Assembly (NCBI GenBank): GCA_963801105.1
Contig: CAWDDH010000003.1
Location: 1,364,001-1,428,000 of the forward strand
Reading direction: 5' to 3'
Length of the DNA stretch: 64,000 bases
Source: JAENVU01 sp963801105
Lineage (GTDB): Bacteria; Actinomycetota; Acidimicrobiia; IMCC26256; JAENVU01
In this document: positions 26,661 through 35,646 of the stretch, piece after piece
Layout: each line of letters starts with the position of its first letter
Position numbering within the stretch: position 1 is the first letter of the stretch
The notes under the pieces: generated by a model
Database searches by the model: none
Seen by the model: only the letters and a program-made list of their open reading frames with translations
Told to the model about the DNA's origin: nothing
Position numbers and translations under genes: made by a program

Positions 26661-28355
26661 GTGGCGGAGCAGGTCCCGGTCGGCCGGGTCATCGGTACCG
26701 AGGACAGCACCCCGCTGTCCTACTGGGTGGCGCTCGCGCCCGATCAGTACCTCCAGCTCGACGACGTCGTGGTGACCGACCGCGACCTGCCCGGCGCCGC
26801 GGGCTCCGTGCGGCTCTCCGGCGTGGTCACCCAGGTCCGGGCCCGCCAGGAGGGGGCGCGCTTCGACTCGGACGTGTTCCTCGTGGCCGACGGTGTGCTC
26901 CCGGCCGAGACCGTCGAGGCGGCCGAGGTCAGCACGACCCGGCTGGAGCCGGAGACCTTCGTGCCGCCGAGCCCCGGCGCGCCGGTGCGGCGGGCGGTGG
27001 GCGCCGAGCGCGACCACGCGCTGATGTTCGACGCCATGGAGCGGCGGATGCCGATCGGGTTGGGCCGCGACGGTGCGCCGCTCTATGCCAACGTGGACTT
27101 CCTCGACGGTACGCGCGGTGCGCACGTGAACATCAGCGGGGTCTCGGGCGTCGCGACCAAGACGACGTACGCGACGTTCCTGCTGTACGCCATGTTCCAC
27201 TCCGGGGTGCTCGGCAGCGAGGCCGCGAACACGAAGGCCCTCATCTTCAACGTCAAGGGTGAGGACCTCCTCTTCCTCGACCACGAGAACGTCCGCCTCG
27301 ACGAATCGATGCGCGAGCGCTACGCGGCGCTGGGCCTCCCCGCCGGGCCGTTCGAGAGCGTGGCCGTGAAGGCGCCACCGCGCCGGGGTGACGTGAACGC
27401 CGGCCCCGACACCGCGACCCGCACGCGCGGGGTGTCGTCGTTCTTCTGGACGCTCGAGGACTTCGTCGCCGGCGAGCTGCTCCCGTTCGTGTTCGCCGAC
27501 GCCGAGGACGAGCGCCAGCAGTACACGATGGTCATTCACCAGGTCATGCGGCGCCTGGCCGACGGCGAGCCGGCGGGTGACGACGGGAAGTGGCGCGTCG
27601 ACGACGTCACCCTGGCGACCTATCGCGATCTCGTGGAGCTGATCGTCGCCCGGCTCAACGACGAGGACCCGCAGGTCGTCGCGGAGTGGGCCGGCCGGGC
27701 GGTGGGGGCGGGCACGATCAACGCGTTCGTCCGTCGCCTGCTCTCGTCCCAACGGGCACTCGGCGCGCTGATCCGCGCCGACGTGGCCCGGCGCGACGAC
27801 CGGCTGATCGACACCGTGAACGGTGCCCAGGTGACCGTGGTCGACATCCACAACCTGGCCGACCGGGCCCAGCGGTTCGTGGTCGGCGTCACGGTCAAGC
27901 GTGCGTTCGAGGCGAAGGAGGAGACGGGCACGCGCAAGCCGCTCCTGTTCCTCGTCCTCGACGAGCTCAACAAGTACGCACCGCGGGAGGGCACCAGCCC
28001 GATCAAGGAGATCCTCCTCGACGTCGCCGAGCGCGGGCGCAGCCTCGGCATGATCCTCGTCGGGGCCGAGCAGACGGCGAGCGAGGTCGAGCGCCGCGTG
28101 ATCGCGAACTCGGCCGTGCGCGTCGCCGGGCGCCTGGACCCGGCCGAGGCGATGCGCCCGGAATACGGCTTCCTGCCGACGGTGCACCGCGACCGGGCAC
28201 GGATCGCGAAGCCGGGCACCATGTTCGTCTCCCAACCGCAGCTGCCGGTGCCGCTCGTGGTCGAGTTCCCCTTCCCGGCCTGGGCCACCCGCCCCGAGGA
28301 GCGCGTGCCCGACGCGGCCGACGCGGATCCCTTCGCCGGGCTGCCCGGAGCGTGA
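26661..28355 (+). CDS. HerA-like DNA-translocase ATPase (DUF87 type)
   Basis: This 564-residue protein begins with a small beta-barrel (GRVIGTEDSTPLSYWVALAP, DDVVVTDRDL) as in HerA HAS-barrel domains. The RecA-like ATPase follows: a non-canonical P-loop GVSGVATKTT at 160-169, then FNVKGEDLLFLD and a Walker B strand LLFLVLDELNKYAP near 427-440. Late motifs are GMILVGAEQTASEVERRVIANS and the C-terminal FVSQPQLPVPLVVEFP. HerA hexamers pump DNA and drive NurA nuclease during end resection. The next three genes encode SbcD, SbcC and a NurA-like nuclease, which strongly supports this role. The P-loop lacks the usual Gly before Lys. Confidence 0.8.
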   Translation: MAEQVPVGRVIGTEDSTPLSYWVALAPDQYLQLDDVVVTDRDLPGAAGSVRLSGVVTQVRARQEGARFDSDVFLVADGVLPAETVEAAEVSTTRLEPETFVPPSPGAPVRRAVGAERDHALMFDAMERRMPIGLGRDGAPLYANVDFLDGTRGAHVNISGVSGVATKTTYATFLLYAMFHSGVLGSEAANTKALIFNVKGEDLLFLDHENVRLDESMRERYAALGLPAGPFESVAVKAPPRRGDVNAGPDTATRTRGVSSFFWTLEDFVAGELLPFVFADAEDERQQYTMVIHQVMRRLADGEPAGDDGKWRVDDVTLATYRDLVELIVARLNDEDPQVVAEWAGRAVGAGTINAFVRRLLSSQRALGALIRADVARRDDRLIDTVNGAQVTVVDIHNLADRAQRFVVGVTVKRAFEAKEETGTRKPLLFLVLDELNKYAPREGTSPIKEILLDVAERGRSLGMILVGAEQTASEVERRVIANSAVRVAGRLDPAEAMRPEYGFLPTVHRDRARIAKPGTMFVSQPQLPVPLVVEFPFPAWATRPEERVPDAADADPFAGLPGA

Positions 28356-28374
28356 CCGTGTCGGTGGCGGACCG

Positions 28375-29523
28375 TTGAGGCTTCTCCACACCTCGGACTG
28401 GCACGTCGGCAAGACCATCCGGGGCCGGTCGCGGCTGGAGGAGCACGCGGCGGTGCTCGGCGAGATCGGCGAGATCGCCCGGCGTGAGGAGGTCGACCTC
28501 GTGCTCGTCGCCGGCGACCTGTACGAGACGGCGTCGCCCTCGGCCGAGGCCGAGCGCGTGGTGATCGACGCGCTGTTGGACCTCCGCGCGGCCGCGCCCG
28601 TCGTGGTGATCGCCGGCAACCATGACAACCCGGCGCGGTTCGAGGCACTGCGGCCACTCGCCGAGCAGGTGGGGATCACGGTCCGGGGCCGGGTCGTGGC
28701 ACCGCACGACGGCGGCGTCGTGGAGGTCGACACTCGGAGTGGCGAACGCGCCCGCATCGCGCTCCTCCCGTTCTGCTCGCCGCGGTACTCGGTGCGCGCG
28801 GCCGACCTCATGGAGCTCGATGCCGCCGCGACGGCAGGGGAGTACGCGGCTCGCCTCGCCGCCATCGTCGGGGCGCTGTGCGCCGACCCGGATCCGCATG
28901 CCGTGAACCTGCTGGTGGCGCACTGCATGGTGCGCGGCGGCACCGTCGGCGGCGGCGAGCGCGTGGCGCAGACCGCGTTCGAGCCCTACTGGCTCTCGGC
29001 CACCGCGTTCCCGCCGTCGCTCAACTACGCGGCGCTCGGCCACCTCCACCTCGCCCAGCGGGTTCCGTCCGGCAGCCCGGTCTGGTATTCGGGATCACCG
29101 GTCCAGGTCGACTTCGGCGAGGCCGGTGCGGGCAAGCACGTCCTGCTCGTCGAGGTGGCGCCAGGAACCCCGGCGCAGGTGCGGGAGGAGCGGTTGACGC
29201 AGGGCACCGAGCTGCGCACGGTGTCGGGAACGATCGCGGAGCTCGAGGCCATGGCCGGCGCCGACTTCGAGCACGCGTGGTTGCGGGTCCGGGTGCAGGA
29301 CGCACACCGGGCCGGCATCGCGGACGACGTCCGCGCGTGGCTGGGCGAGCGTGTGGTCGAGGTGCGGGTCGACCACACCCCCGACGACGCGGACCGACCG
29401 GTGGCTCGTCGCGGGAGCACGCCGCACGAGCTCTTCGACGAGTACCTGGCCGAGGAGGGCGTCGAGGATCCGAGGCTCGGCGCGCTGTTCGCCGAGCTGC
29501 TCGAGGCGGAGACGAGCGGATGA
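28375..29523 (+). CDS. sbcD: SbcD/Mre11-type exonuclease subunit
   Basis: The 382-residue protein starts at TTG 28375, as no other in-frame start exists between the HerA stop and the first motif. The metallophosphoesterase motifs are complete: SDWHVGK (Asp8, His10), AGDLYE (Asp48), AGNHDN (81-84), AHCM and GHLH (222-225). These bind two metals (Mn2+ in homologues). The C-terminal 100 residues form the capping domain and the SbcC-binding helices (PHELFDEYLAEEGVEDPRLGALF). With SbcC it forms the ATP-gated nuclease that trims hairpins and DNA ends. The stop overlaps the sbcC start (ATGA). Confidence 0.93.
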   Translation: MRLLHTSDWHVGKTIRGRSRLEEHAAVLGEIGEIARREEVDLVLVAGDLYETASPSAEAERVVIDALLDLRAAAPVVVIAGNHDNPARFEALRPLAEQVGITVRGRVVAPHDGGVVEVDTRSGERARIALLPFCSPRYSVRAADLMELDAAATAGEYAARLAAIVGALCADPDPHAVNLLVAHCMVRGGTVGGGERVAQTAFEPYWLSATAFPPSLNYAALGHLHLAQRVPSGSPVWYSGSPVQVDFGEAGAGKHVLLVEVAPGTPAQVREERLTQGTELRTVSGTIAELEAMAGADFEHAWLRVRVQDAHRAGIADDVRAWLGERVVEVRVDHTPDDADRPVARRGSTPHELFDEYLAEEGVEDPRLGALFAELLEAETSG

Positions 29524-31883
29524 GGCCGGTTGCCGTCACGATGGTCGGCTTCGGCACGTTCGCCGACCCGGTGACGGTCGACTTCGAGGGGCTCGACGTC
29601 TTCGCGCTCGTCGGGCCGACCGGATCGGGCAAGTCGACCGTGATCGACGCGATCTGCTTCGCGCTCTACGGATCGGTCCCGCGCTATGACGACCGCCGCG
29701 CGGTCGGCCCGATCGTCCACGCCCAGGCGGCCGAGGCCAAGGTCTCGCTCACCTTCGAGCTGCTCGGGAGGCGGTATGTGGCGGCGCGCGTGGTCCGACG
29801 CGACGCCAAGGGCAAGGCGTCCACCAAGGAGGCGCGGCTCGAGACCGCAGACGGCGAGGTGCTGGCGGGCACCGCCAAGGAGATGGATTCGGTGGTCCCG
29901 GAGCGGCTCGGGCTCGACTTCGACCAGTTCACCCGGGCGGTCGTGCTGCCCCAGGGCGACTTCGCCCGCTTCCTGCACGACAAGCCGGCCGCCCGCCAGG
30001 ACCTCCTGGTCCAGCTCCTCGGGCTCGACGTCTACGAGCGGATGATGCAACGGGCCCGGACGATCTCCGCCGAGACCCAGGCCTCGATCGCCGCCGATCG
30101 CAACCGGATCGAGGCGCTCACGGGGGCGACGCCGGACGCGCGTGCAGCGCTGGTCGCCCGTCGGGCCGAGTGCACCGCGGCGCGGGACCGCTGGCGCGCG
30201 CGCCAGCCCGAGCTCGAGCAGCTCCTGGCCGCGGCCGGCGCGGCGGACGCCGACGCGGCGAGGGCCGGCGAGCGAGCCCGGACCCTGGCCGCGGTCGAGC
30301 CGCCGCGCGGCCTCGACGAGCTCGCCGCCGCGCTCCGGAACGCTGATGCGGCGGTCGCGACCGCGACGACCGAGCTCGAGCAGGCGGGGGTGGCCGTGAC
30401 CGCAGCGGAGACGGCTCGGGCCGAGGCCGGGTCGCGCGACGAGCTGATGGACCTACGGCGGGCGCAGGAACGACGGAGCGGGCTCCACGAGGAGGTCGCC
30501 ACGCTGCGGGAGCGCGCGGAGAGGCTCGCGCCGGAGCGCGCGAGCGCCACGGAAGCGGCGAGCGCAGCCGAGGAACACGTCGAGCGGCTCCGTGCCGCGA
30601 ACGCCGCGGTCGTGGTGCGCGAGCACCTGCACGCCGGCGAGCCCTGTCCGGTGTGCGAGCAGATCGTCGAGCGCGTGCCGGCCGCCGGCGCGACCGAGGA
30701 TCTCCGAATCGCGCGCGAGGCAGCCCGGGACGCCGCGACCACGGCGGAGCGCCTGGGTCGCGAGCACGCCGAGCTGGAGGCACGCATCGCCGATCGGGTC
30801 GGGATGCTCGCGGAGCTCGACGAGCGGCTCGGCGGCACCCCGACCCCGGCGGAGGTCGGCGAGGCGCTGGCACGGATCGAGACCGCCGAGGCGGTGACGA
30901 TCGCGGCGCGCGAGCGCGACGCGACCGCCCGACGCGCCCTCACCGCCGCGACCGAGGCCCGGAGCACGGTCCGGGCGCGGGGCCAGTCCGCGCGCGCGTC
31001 ATTCCGGACCCAGCGTGACGTCCTCGCCGGGGCCGGGTTGACGGCCCCGCCCGAGACCGACGATCTCGCAGCCGACTGGGAGGCGCTGGTCGCGTGGTCC
31101 GCGGCGGCCCGACCGGAGCACGAGGAGGCCGCCGCCACGGCGGCCGGGCGGGCGGCCGAGACCCGGGCCCAGCTGCGCGACGCGCTGACCGCGGTCGCGG
31201 CCGAGGCGGTCGGGCTCGGGCTGGAGGTCGCCGGGGACGCGGGCCTCGACGAGCTGCTGACGGCCGTCGCCACGGAGGCCCGGCTGCTGGACGACCGCGT
31301 CGATCGCTTCGACGCCGACGTGAAGGAGCGGGAGCGCCTGATCGAGGCCTCCGCCGCGCGCGCGGACGAGTCGGCCGTCGCCGGGGAGCTGGCGCGCCTG
31401 CTCGACGCGAGCCACTTCGAGCGCTGGCTCGTCAGCGAGGCGATCCAGCGGCTCGTCGCCGGCGGCTCGGTCCGGCTCGTGGAGCTGAGCGGCGGCCGGT
31501 ACTCGTTCGCGATGGACCCGGCCGGCCGGGACCTGCTCGTCGTCGACCACACCCAGGGTGACGAGCGGCGCTCGGTGCGCACGCTGTCGGGAGGCGAGAC
31601 GTTCCAGGCGTCGCTGGCCCTGGCACTCGCGCTGTCGGATCAGCTGGCCGACCTCGCGGCCGACGGCGCGGCGCGCCTGGAGTCGATCTTCCTCGACGAG
31701 GGGTTCGGGACCCTCGACGCCGAGACGCTCGAGACGGTCGCGACCACCATCGAGAACCTCGCCGCCGGTGACCGGATGGTCGGCATCGTCACCCACGTCC
31801 CCGAGCTCGCGGCCCGGATCCCGGTGCAGTTCCGCGTGGCGCGCCACGGCCGGTCCTCGACCGTCGAGCGGGTGCTCACGTGA
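29520..31883 (+). CDS. sbcC: SbcC/Rad50-type SMC-like ATPase
   Basis: From ATG 29520 the product has 787 residues, shorter than the roughly 1050 of E. coli SbcC, because the coiled coils are short. Walker A GPTGSGKST is at 32-40, a Q-loop at LPQGDFARFL, and the zinc-hook CPVC at 376-379 sits midway between the two coiled-coil arms. The signature LSGGETFQASLALALALSDQL starts at 689 and Walker B FLDEGFGTLD lies near 722. ATP binding closes the two heads and opens the SbcD active site. It is flanked by 4-base overlaps on both sides (ATGA, GTGA), showing tight translational coupling. Confidence 0.94.
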   Translation: MRPVAVTMVGFGTFADPVTVDFEGLDVFALVGPTGSGKSTVIDAICFALYGSVPRYDDRRAVGPIVHAQAAEAKVSLTFELLGRRYVAARVVRRDAKGKASTKEARLETADGEVLAGTAKEMDSVVPERLGLDFDQFTRAVVLPQGDFARFLHDKPAARQDLLVQLLGLDVYERMMQRARTISAETQASIAADRNRIEALTGATPDARAALVARRAECTAARDRWRARQPELEQLLAAAGAADADAARAGERARTLAAVEPPRGLDELAAALRNADAAVATATTELEQAGVAVTAAETARAEAGSRDELMDLRRAQERRSGLHEEVATLRERAERLAPERASATEAASAAEEHVERLRAANAAVVVREHLHAGEPCPVCEQIVERVPAAGATEDLRIAREAARDAATTAERLGREHAELEARIADRVGMLAELDERLGGTPTPAEVGEALARIETAEAVTIAARERDATARRALTAATEARSTVRARGQSARASFRTQRDVLAGAGLTAPPETDDLAADWEALVAWSAAARPEHEEAAATAAGRAAETRAQLRDALTAVAAEAVGLGLEVAGDAGLDELLTAVATEARLLDDRVDRFDADVKERERLIEASAARADESAVAGELARLLDASHFERWLVSEAIQRLVAGGSVRLVELSGGRYSFAMDPAGRDLLVVDHTQGDERRSVRTLSGGETFQASLALALALSDQLADLAADGAARLESIFLDEGFGTLDAETLETVATTIENLAAGDRMVGIVTHVPELAARIPVQFRVARHGRSSTVERVLT

Positions 31884-32824
31884 GGTTCACCGTCGATCCG
31901 TGGGACCCGAGCTACGGCAGCGCGATCGAGACCGTGCTCGAGGAGAGCGAGGTCAGCGTCAACACCGATGTCGAGGCGCCGGCCGGCGCGTGGGCACCGG
32001 TCGAGGCGCGGGTCGCGCGGGCGGACGAGGTGCTCTTCGTCGACGGCGTCCGGCGCATCGACGCGCGCGTCTGGATCGAGGACGACACCGGAGGGGTCGA
32101 GGCCGGCGTCTGTGCGAGCTATGCCGCCGGCGTCGTGCGGGCAGGGACGCGCGCGGAGATCGTCGCGACCGTCGTCGGCCGAGGCCTGTTCAGCGCGTCG
32201 CGGGCCGCGCGTCCCGTCGCGACCCGCTATCCCGAGGTCGTCTACTCGCCGTTCGTGGCCGGCGACTCGACGCCCGAGGCGCTGTGGATCGCGATCCAGG
32301 ACCAGATGGCCCGGCGCGAGGTCGAGATGGCCGAGCAGGCACGGGTGCTGGCGGCGGCCGACGCCCTGGTCCTCCTCGACGGACCCGTCACCAACCGGAC
32401 GCACATCCCCGCCGCCGTCGGCGTGATCAAGACCCACGCGACCGCGTACCTGCCGCCGCCGCTGCACGCCTTCGTCGGGAGCCTCCCCGCGGGTACGCGG
32501 ACCCCCGTCTTCACGATCGGCGGTCGGGGGAGCCGGCACTCGTGGTACCTCCGGCTCCCCGGGGGCTCGGGCGGGCCGTGGTCGGCCGTCGTGCGGTGCG
32601 AGTGCTCGGCGGATCTCGCGGCCGGCGACGCGATCGCGCTGGCCGACCGGGTGGCCGCCACCGTCCCGCGCTACGCCAGCGAGGCCCACAAGGATCCGCG
32701 CGCGCCGCAGAACCTCTACCCGGTCGGCGGGCTCGAGCGTGAGCTTCGCCGCCGCCTCGGCGACGCCGACCTGCTCTACCGCGCCCTGCGGGTCAGCGCG
32801 GTCGCACACGACGTCGCGACCTGA
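31880..32824 (+). CDS. nurA: NurA-like DNA end-resection nuclease
   Basis: The product has 314 residues from GTG 31880, overlapping the sbcC stop (GTGA). The NurA domain shows its conserved acids: EVLFVDGVRRI (Asp55), ALVLLDGP (Asp167) and the C-terminal hallmark KDPRAPQNLYPVGGLEREL (Asp272). The central block GVIKTHATAYLP and SRHSWYLRLPG fit the RNase-H-like fold. NurA is a manganese-dependent 5'-3' exonuclease working with the HerA pump. Being fourth after HerA, SbcD and SbcC, it completes the archaeal-type resection set. No other function fits as well. Confidence 0.85.
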   Translation: MRFTVDPWDPSYGSAIETVLEESEVSVNTDVEAPAGAWAPVEARVARADEVLFVDGVRRIDARVWIEDDTGGVEAGVCASYAAGVVRAGTRAEIVATVVGRGLFSASRAARPVATRYPEVVYSPFVAGDSTPEALWIAIQDQMARREVEMAEQARVLAAADALVLLDGPVTNRTHIPAAVGVIKTHATAYLPPPLHAFVGSLPAGTRTPVFTIGGRGSRHSWYLRLPGGSGGPWSAVVRCECSADLAAGDAIALADRVAATVPRYASEAHKDPRAPQNLYPVGGLERELRRRLGDADLLYRALRVSAVAHDVAT

Positions 32825-32864
32825 GTGCCCAAGGGGAGGACCCGGCGCGTGCGAGGATCGGACG

Positions 32865-33911
32865 ATGATCGAGGACCCCATCCCGTCCGTCGCGCCGTCG
32901 ACGATCCTCGACGCGGGTGATCCGCTGGAGGCGCGTGGTCACCCGATCGGGCACAGGAGCACGACGGTCTCCGACGTCATGTGCGCCGGCCGCGAGCTGC
33001 CCGTCGAGTGCTGGTATCCGGCCGGTCCCACCCCGGACGGGACCCGGTCGGTCTACGAGCTGCTCCCGGGCATCGGATTCAGCGCCGCGGCGACGTACGG
33101 CGCGACGCCGGCGCCGGGTCCCCGGCCCCTGGTCCTCTGGTCACACGGCCGCGTCGGGACGCGCTCCTCGTACGTGATGCTGTGCGAGGGGCTGGCCCGG
33201 CGCGGGTACGTGGTGATCGCGCCCGATCATCCGGGCGACACGCTCTCGGACTGGATGACGGGCAGCGCGGTCGACGACGCGACCAACGAGGCCCAGCGCG
33301 TGGGCGACGTCGCGCGTGTGCTCGACGCGGTCCGTCGCGGGGAGCTGGGTGGACTCCCATCGGTGGACCTGGACGCGATCGTCCTCGCCGGGCACTCCTA
33401 CGGCGCCTGGACCGCGTACGCCTGCGCCGGTGGGGACGTCGGTCGCGGGATCCGGGCGGTCGCCGGGCTCGAGCCCTTCACTCGCTCGCTCCCGCGCCGG
33501 GTGTTGGGGGCGATCGGCGTCCCCGCCCTCCTCGTCGCCGGTGCCCGGGACCAGACGACGCCGCCGGCGACCGACGCCGACCGTGCCTTCGCCGCGCTCG
33601 GATCGGCCGACGCGCGCCGCGTGGACATCGACGCGGCGGGTCACCAGGCTTGTAGCGACGTCGGCCTGTACCTCGAGCTCGCTCCGCAGGTGGCGGGGAT
33701 CCCGGACCTGGTCGTGGGGTTCGTCTCCTCGATGGCCGCGGACGTGACCGGGACACCCGGCGACCCGTGGCGGCCGACGGTGGGCCTGCACCTCGAGATC
33801 CTCGGCGGCTGGCTCGACGAGGTGACGGGTGCCGGGGCGGTCCCGGCCGGTCGAGGTCTCGCACCGGTGGCCGGCCGGCCCGGCGTGACCGTAGTTCCAC
33901 CTCCGGGCTGA
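32865..33911 (+). CDS. Alpha/beta hydrolase (dienelactone/PAF-acetylhydrolase-like)
   Basis: The product has 348 residues from ATG 32865, six bases after a GAGGAT hexamer that may be a weak -10. The core shows ECWYPAG, RPLVLWSHGRVGTRSSY (oxyanion region), APDHPGDTLSDW and the nucleophile elbow LAGHSYGAW. A later ARDQTTPP and DAAGHQACSD hold the probable catalytic Asp and His. PAF-acetylhydrolase- or chlorophyllase-like enzymes share this arrangement. No signal peptide is visible, so it is cytoplasmic. It follows nurA by 40 bases but is probably a separate unit. Confidence 0.75.
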   Translation: MIEDPIPSVAPSTILDAGDPLEARGHPIGHRSTTVSDVMCAGRELPVECWYPAGPTPDGTRSVYELLPGIGFSAAATYGATPAPGPRPLVLWSHGRVGTRSSYVMLCEGLARRGYVVIAPDHPGDTLSDWMTGSAVDDATNEAQRVGDVARVLDAVRRGELGGLPSVDLDAIVLAGHSYGAWTAYACAGGDVGRGIRAVAGLEPFTRSLPRRVLGAIGVPALLVAGARDQTTPPATDADRAFAALGSADARRVDIDAAGHQACSDVGLYLELAPQVAGIPDLVVGFVSSMAADVTGTPGDPWRPTVGLHLEILGGWLDEVTGAGAVPAGRGLAPVAGRPGVTVVPPPG

Positions 33912-33927
33912 GCCACGGGCGGCGCGG

Positions 33928-35646
33928 CTACTGCGGGCCGGACCAGGTCCGGTCGACGACGCCCGTCTCGTAGCACCCGAGCAGGTGCTCGAGCCACGCG
34001 CGGGAATCGCGCAGACCGCCCGGCCGGTTCCGCGCGAGCCAGAGTCGCTCGTGCTCGGTCACGACCGGCCGGAGGCGGCCCGCCAGGCGCGCCCGGGTGT
34101 CCGGATCGACGGCCGCGAGCGCGCCACCGACCCCGAGCCGCGCCCGGGCGTCGTCGGCGAGCACGCGCACCAACGCGATCGAGTTCGCGAGCTCGGCCAC
34201 GAGCAGCGCCGCGTCGTCGCGCGTCGACGCGGCCTCCGCGAGTCGCGCGCCCAGCCGACCGAGCGCGCCGTCCACCGCGGCGTACTCCTCGTCGGTGGCG
34301 CCGAGGAGCGGACCGCGCCCGACGTCCAGCTGGGGGAAGTACAGGGGGAGCACCAGTGTCGCGACATTCCAGACCTGGGGGGTCAGGACCCGGTGCACGT
34401 CACCGAGCTCGACCACGAGGGCACCGAGGGTGCCGCTGGGGTCGTCGTAGCAGTGCGCGCTCAGCGCGGCCGCGAGGTCGAGCTCCCGGTTCGTCGCCGC
34501 GCACCACGCCATACCGGCGGCGTAGGCGAGTCCGGGGTCGCTGACCGCGGGGTACTGCAGGTGGCCGTTGTCACCCCAGTCGGTCGTGAGCATGCCGCCG
34601 GCTCCGTGGGCCGCCGCGGCGTCGGCGGCCTCGGCGATGTCGGCGCGCATGTTCGTCGTGCGGCCCAGGATGGTCAGCCAGCTCGACGTCCCCGGCGCGA
34701 CCCAACGGGGGATTCCCGCGGCCGCGAGCGCACCGAGGCGCGCGTCCCAGGGGTGGCCGGCGTCGTAGCCCCACTCGCACACGGTCACCCCGGCCGGGAG
34801 CTCCGCGAGCCGGTCGGGATGAGCCGCGAGGATGTCGCCCCAGATCAGCAGCTCGGCACCCTCGACCTCGGGCAGGGCGCGCAAGGTGGCGACCCATGCG
34901 AGGTAGTCGTCGAAGCGCTCGGCGGGGAGCTCCCACGGCTCGTCCAGCCCGACGTGCACGAACCGGCCGTCGGAGAAGTGGGCCCGCAGCTCCGCGAGCA
35001 GTTCCCGGACGAGCGCCAGCGACCCGGGTGCGGTCGGCTCGATCGTGCTCGGCGGCCGGTGCATGCCCATCATCAGGTAGCCGTCGGGGTCCATCGCGAG
35101 GTCCCGGTACGGCTCGTGGAGGAGCCAGCGGTTCATGTGCCCGAGGCAGTTCTGGTTCGGCACCAGCGCGACGTGGCGCTCGCGGCAGAACGCGTCGAGG
35201 GTCTCGACGTCCTCCGCGGTGTACGGGCTCGCATCGCGCCACACGACCTCATGGCCCGGATAGGCGAAGGTGTGCTCGGCGTAGAGCTCGAGGTGGTTGA
35301 TCTTCCATTCGGCGAGCCGGTCCACGAGCGCGCAGAGCGTGGAGAGTGTGGGGACCTTGTCGCGGGAGACGTCGATCATGACCCCACGGACCGCGAGGTC
35401 GGGCCAGTCGCGGATCGTGCCCACCGGGAGTCGTCCGTCGTGCCCGCGTGCGAGCTGGCGCAACGTCATCCGCGCGTAGAACGCGCCGGCGCCGTCGGCG
35501 GCGTCGATGTGGACGCCGTCGGCACCGATCATCACCGCGTACCCCTCGGCCGGGAGATCGCGCGCACCGGTCGTGACGGTCGGGGGGACCGCCGGCACGG
35601 TCTCGGTCCCGAGCGACATCTCGCGGGGCTCGGGCAACAACGTCAT
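33928..35646 (-). CDS. GH20-type beta-N-acetylhexosaminidase
   Basis: From ATG 35646 the product has 572 residues. A small N-terminal domain (YAVMIGADGVHIDAADGAGAFYARMTLRQLA, in the style of GH20b) leads into the barrel with RGVMIDVSRDKVPTLSTL and HLELYAEHTF. The catalytic pair appears as FVHVGLDEPWEL (Asp-Glu), used in substrate-assisted cleavage of GlcNAc or GalNAc. Further blocks are LIWGDILAAHP and GGMLTTDWGDNGH. No signal peptide is seen, so an imported oligosaccharide is the likely substrate. It starts at an ATGA overlap with the acetyltransferase gene. Confidence 0.85.
   Translation of the reverse strand: MTLLPEPREMSLGTETVPAVPPTVTTGARDLPAEGYAVMIGADGVHIDAADGAGAFYARMTLRQLARGHDGRLPVGTIRDWPDLAVRGVMIDVSRDKVPTLSTLCALVDRLAEWKINHLELYAEHTFAYPGHEVVWRDASPYTAEDVETLDAFCRERHVALVPNQNCLGHMNRWLLHEPYRDLAMDPDGYLMMGMHRPPSTIEPTAPGSLALVRELLAELRAHFSDGRFVHVGLDEPWELPAERFDDYLAWVATLRALPEVEGAELLIWGDILAAHPDRLAELPAGVTVCEWGYDAGHPWDARLGALAAAGIPRWVAPGTSSWLTILGRTTNMRADIAEAADAAAAHGAGGMLTTDWGDNGHLQYPAVSDPGLAYAAGMAWCAATNRELDLAAALSAHCYDDPSGTLGALVVELGDVHRVLTPQVWNVATLVLPLYFPQLDVGRGPLLGATDEEYAAVDGALGRLGARLAEAASTRDDAALLVAELANSIALVRVLADDARARLGVGGALAAVDPDTRARLAGRLRPVVTEHERLWLARNRPGGLRDSRAWLEHLLGCYETGVVDRTWSGPQ

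Noticed and set aside
26550..28943. Minus-strand open frame running upstream of the SDR start
   Set aside because: Only the last 261 codons are real (SDR from GTG 26549 with AGGAGG). The rest mirrors the HerA-like and sbcD genes.
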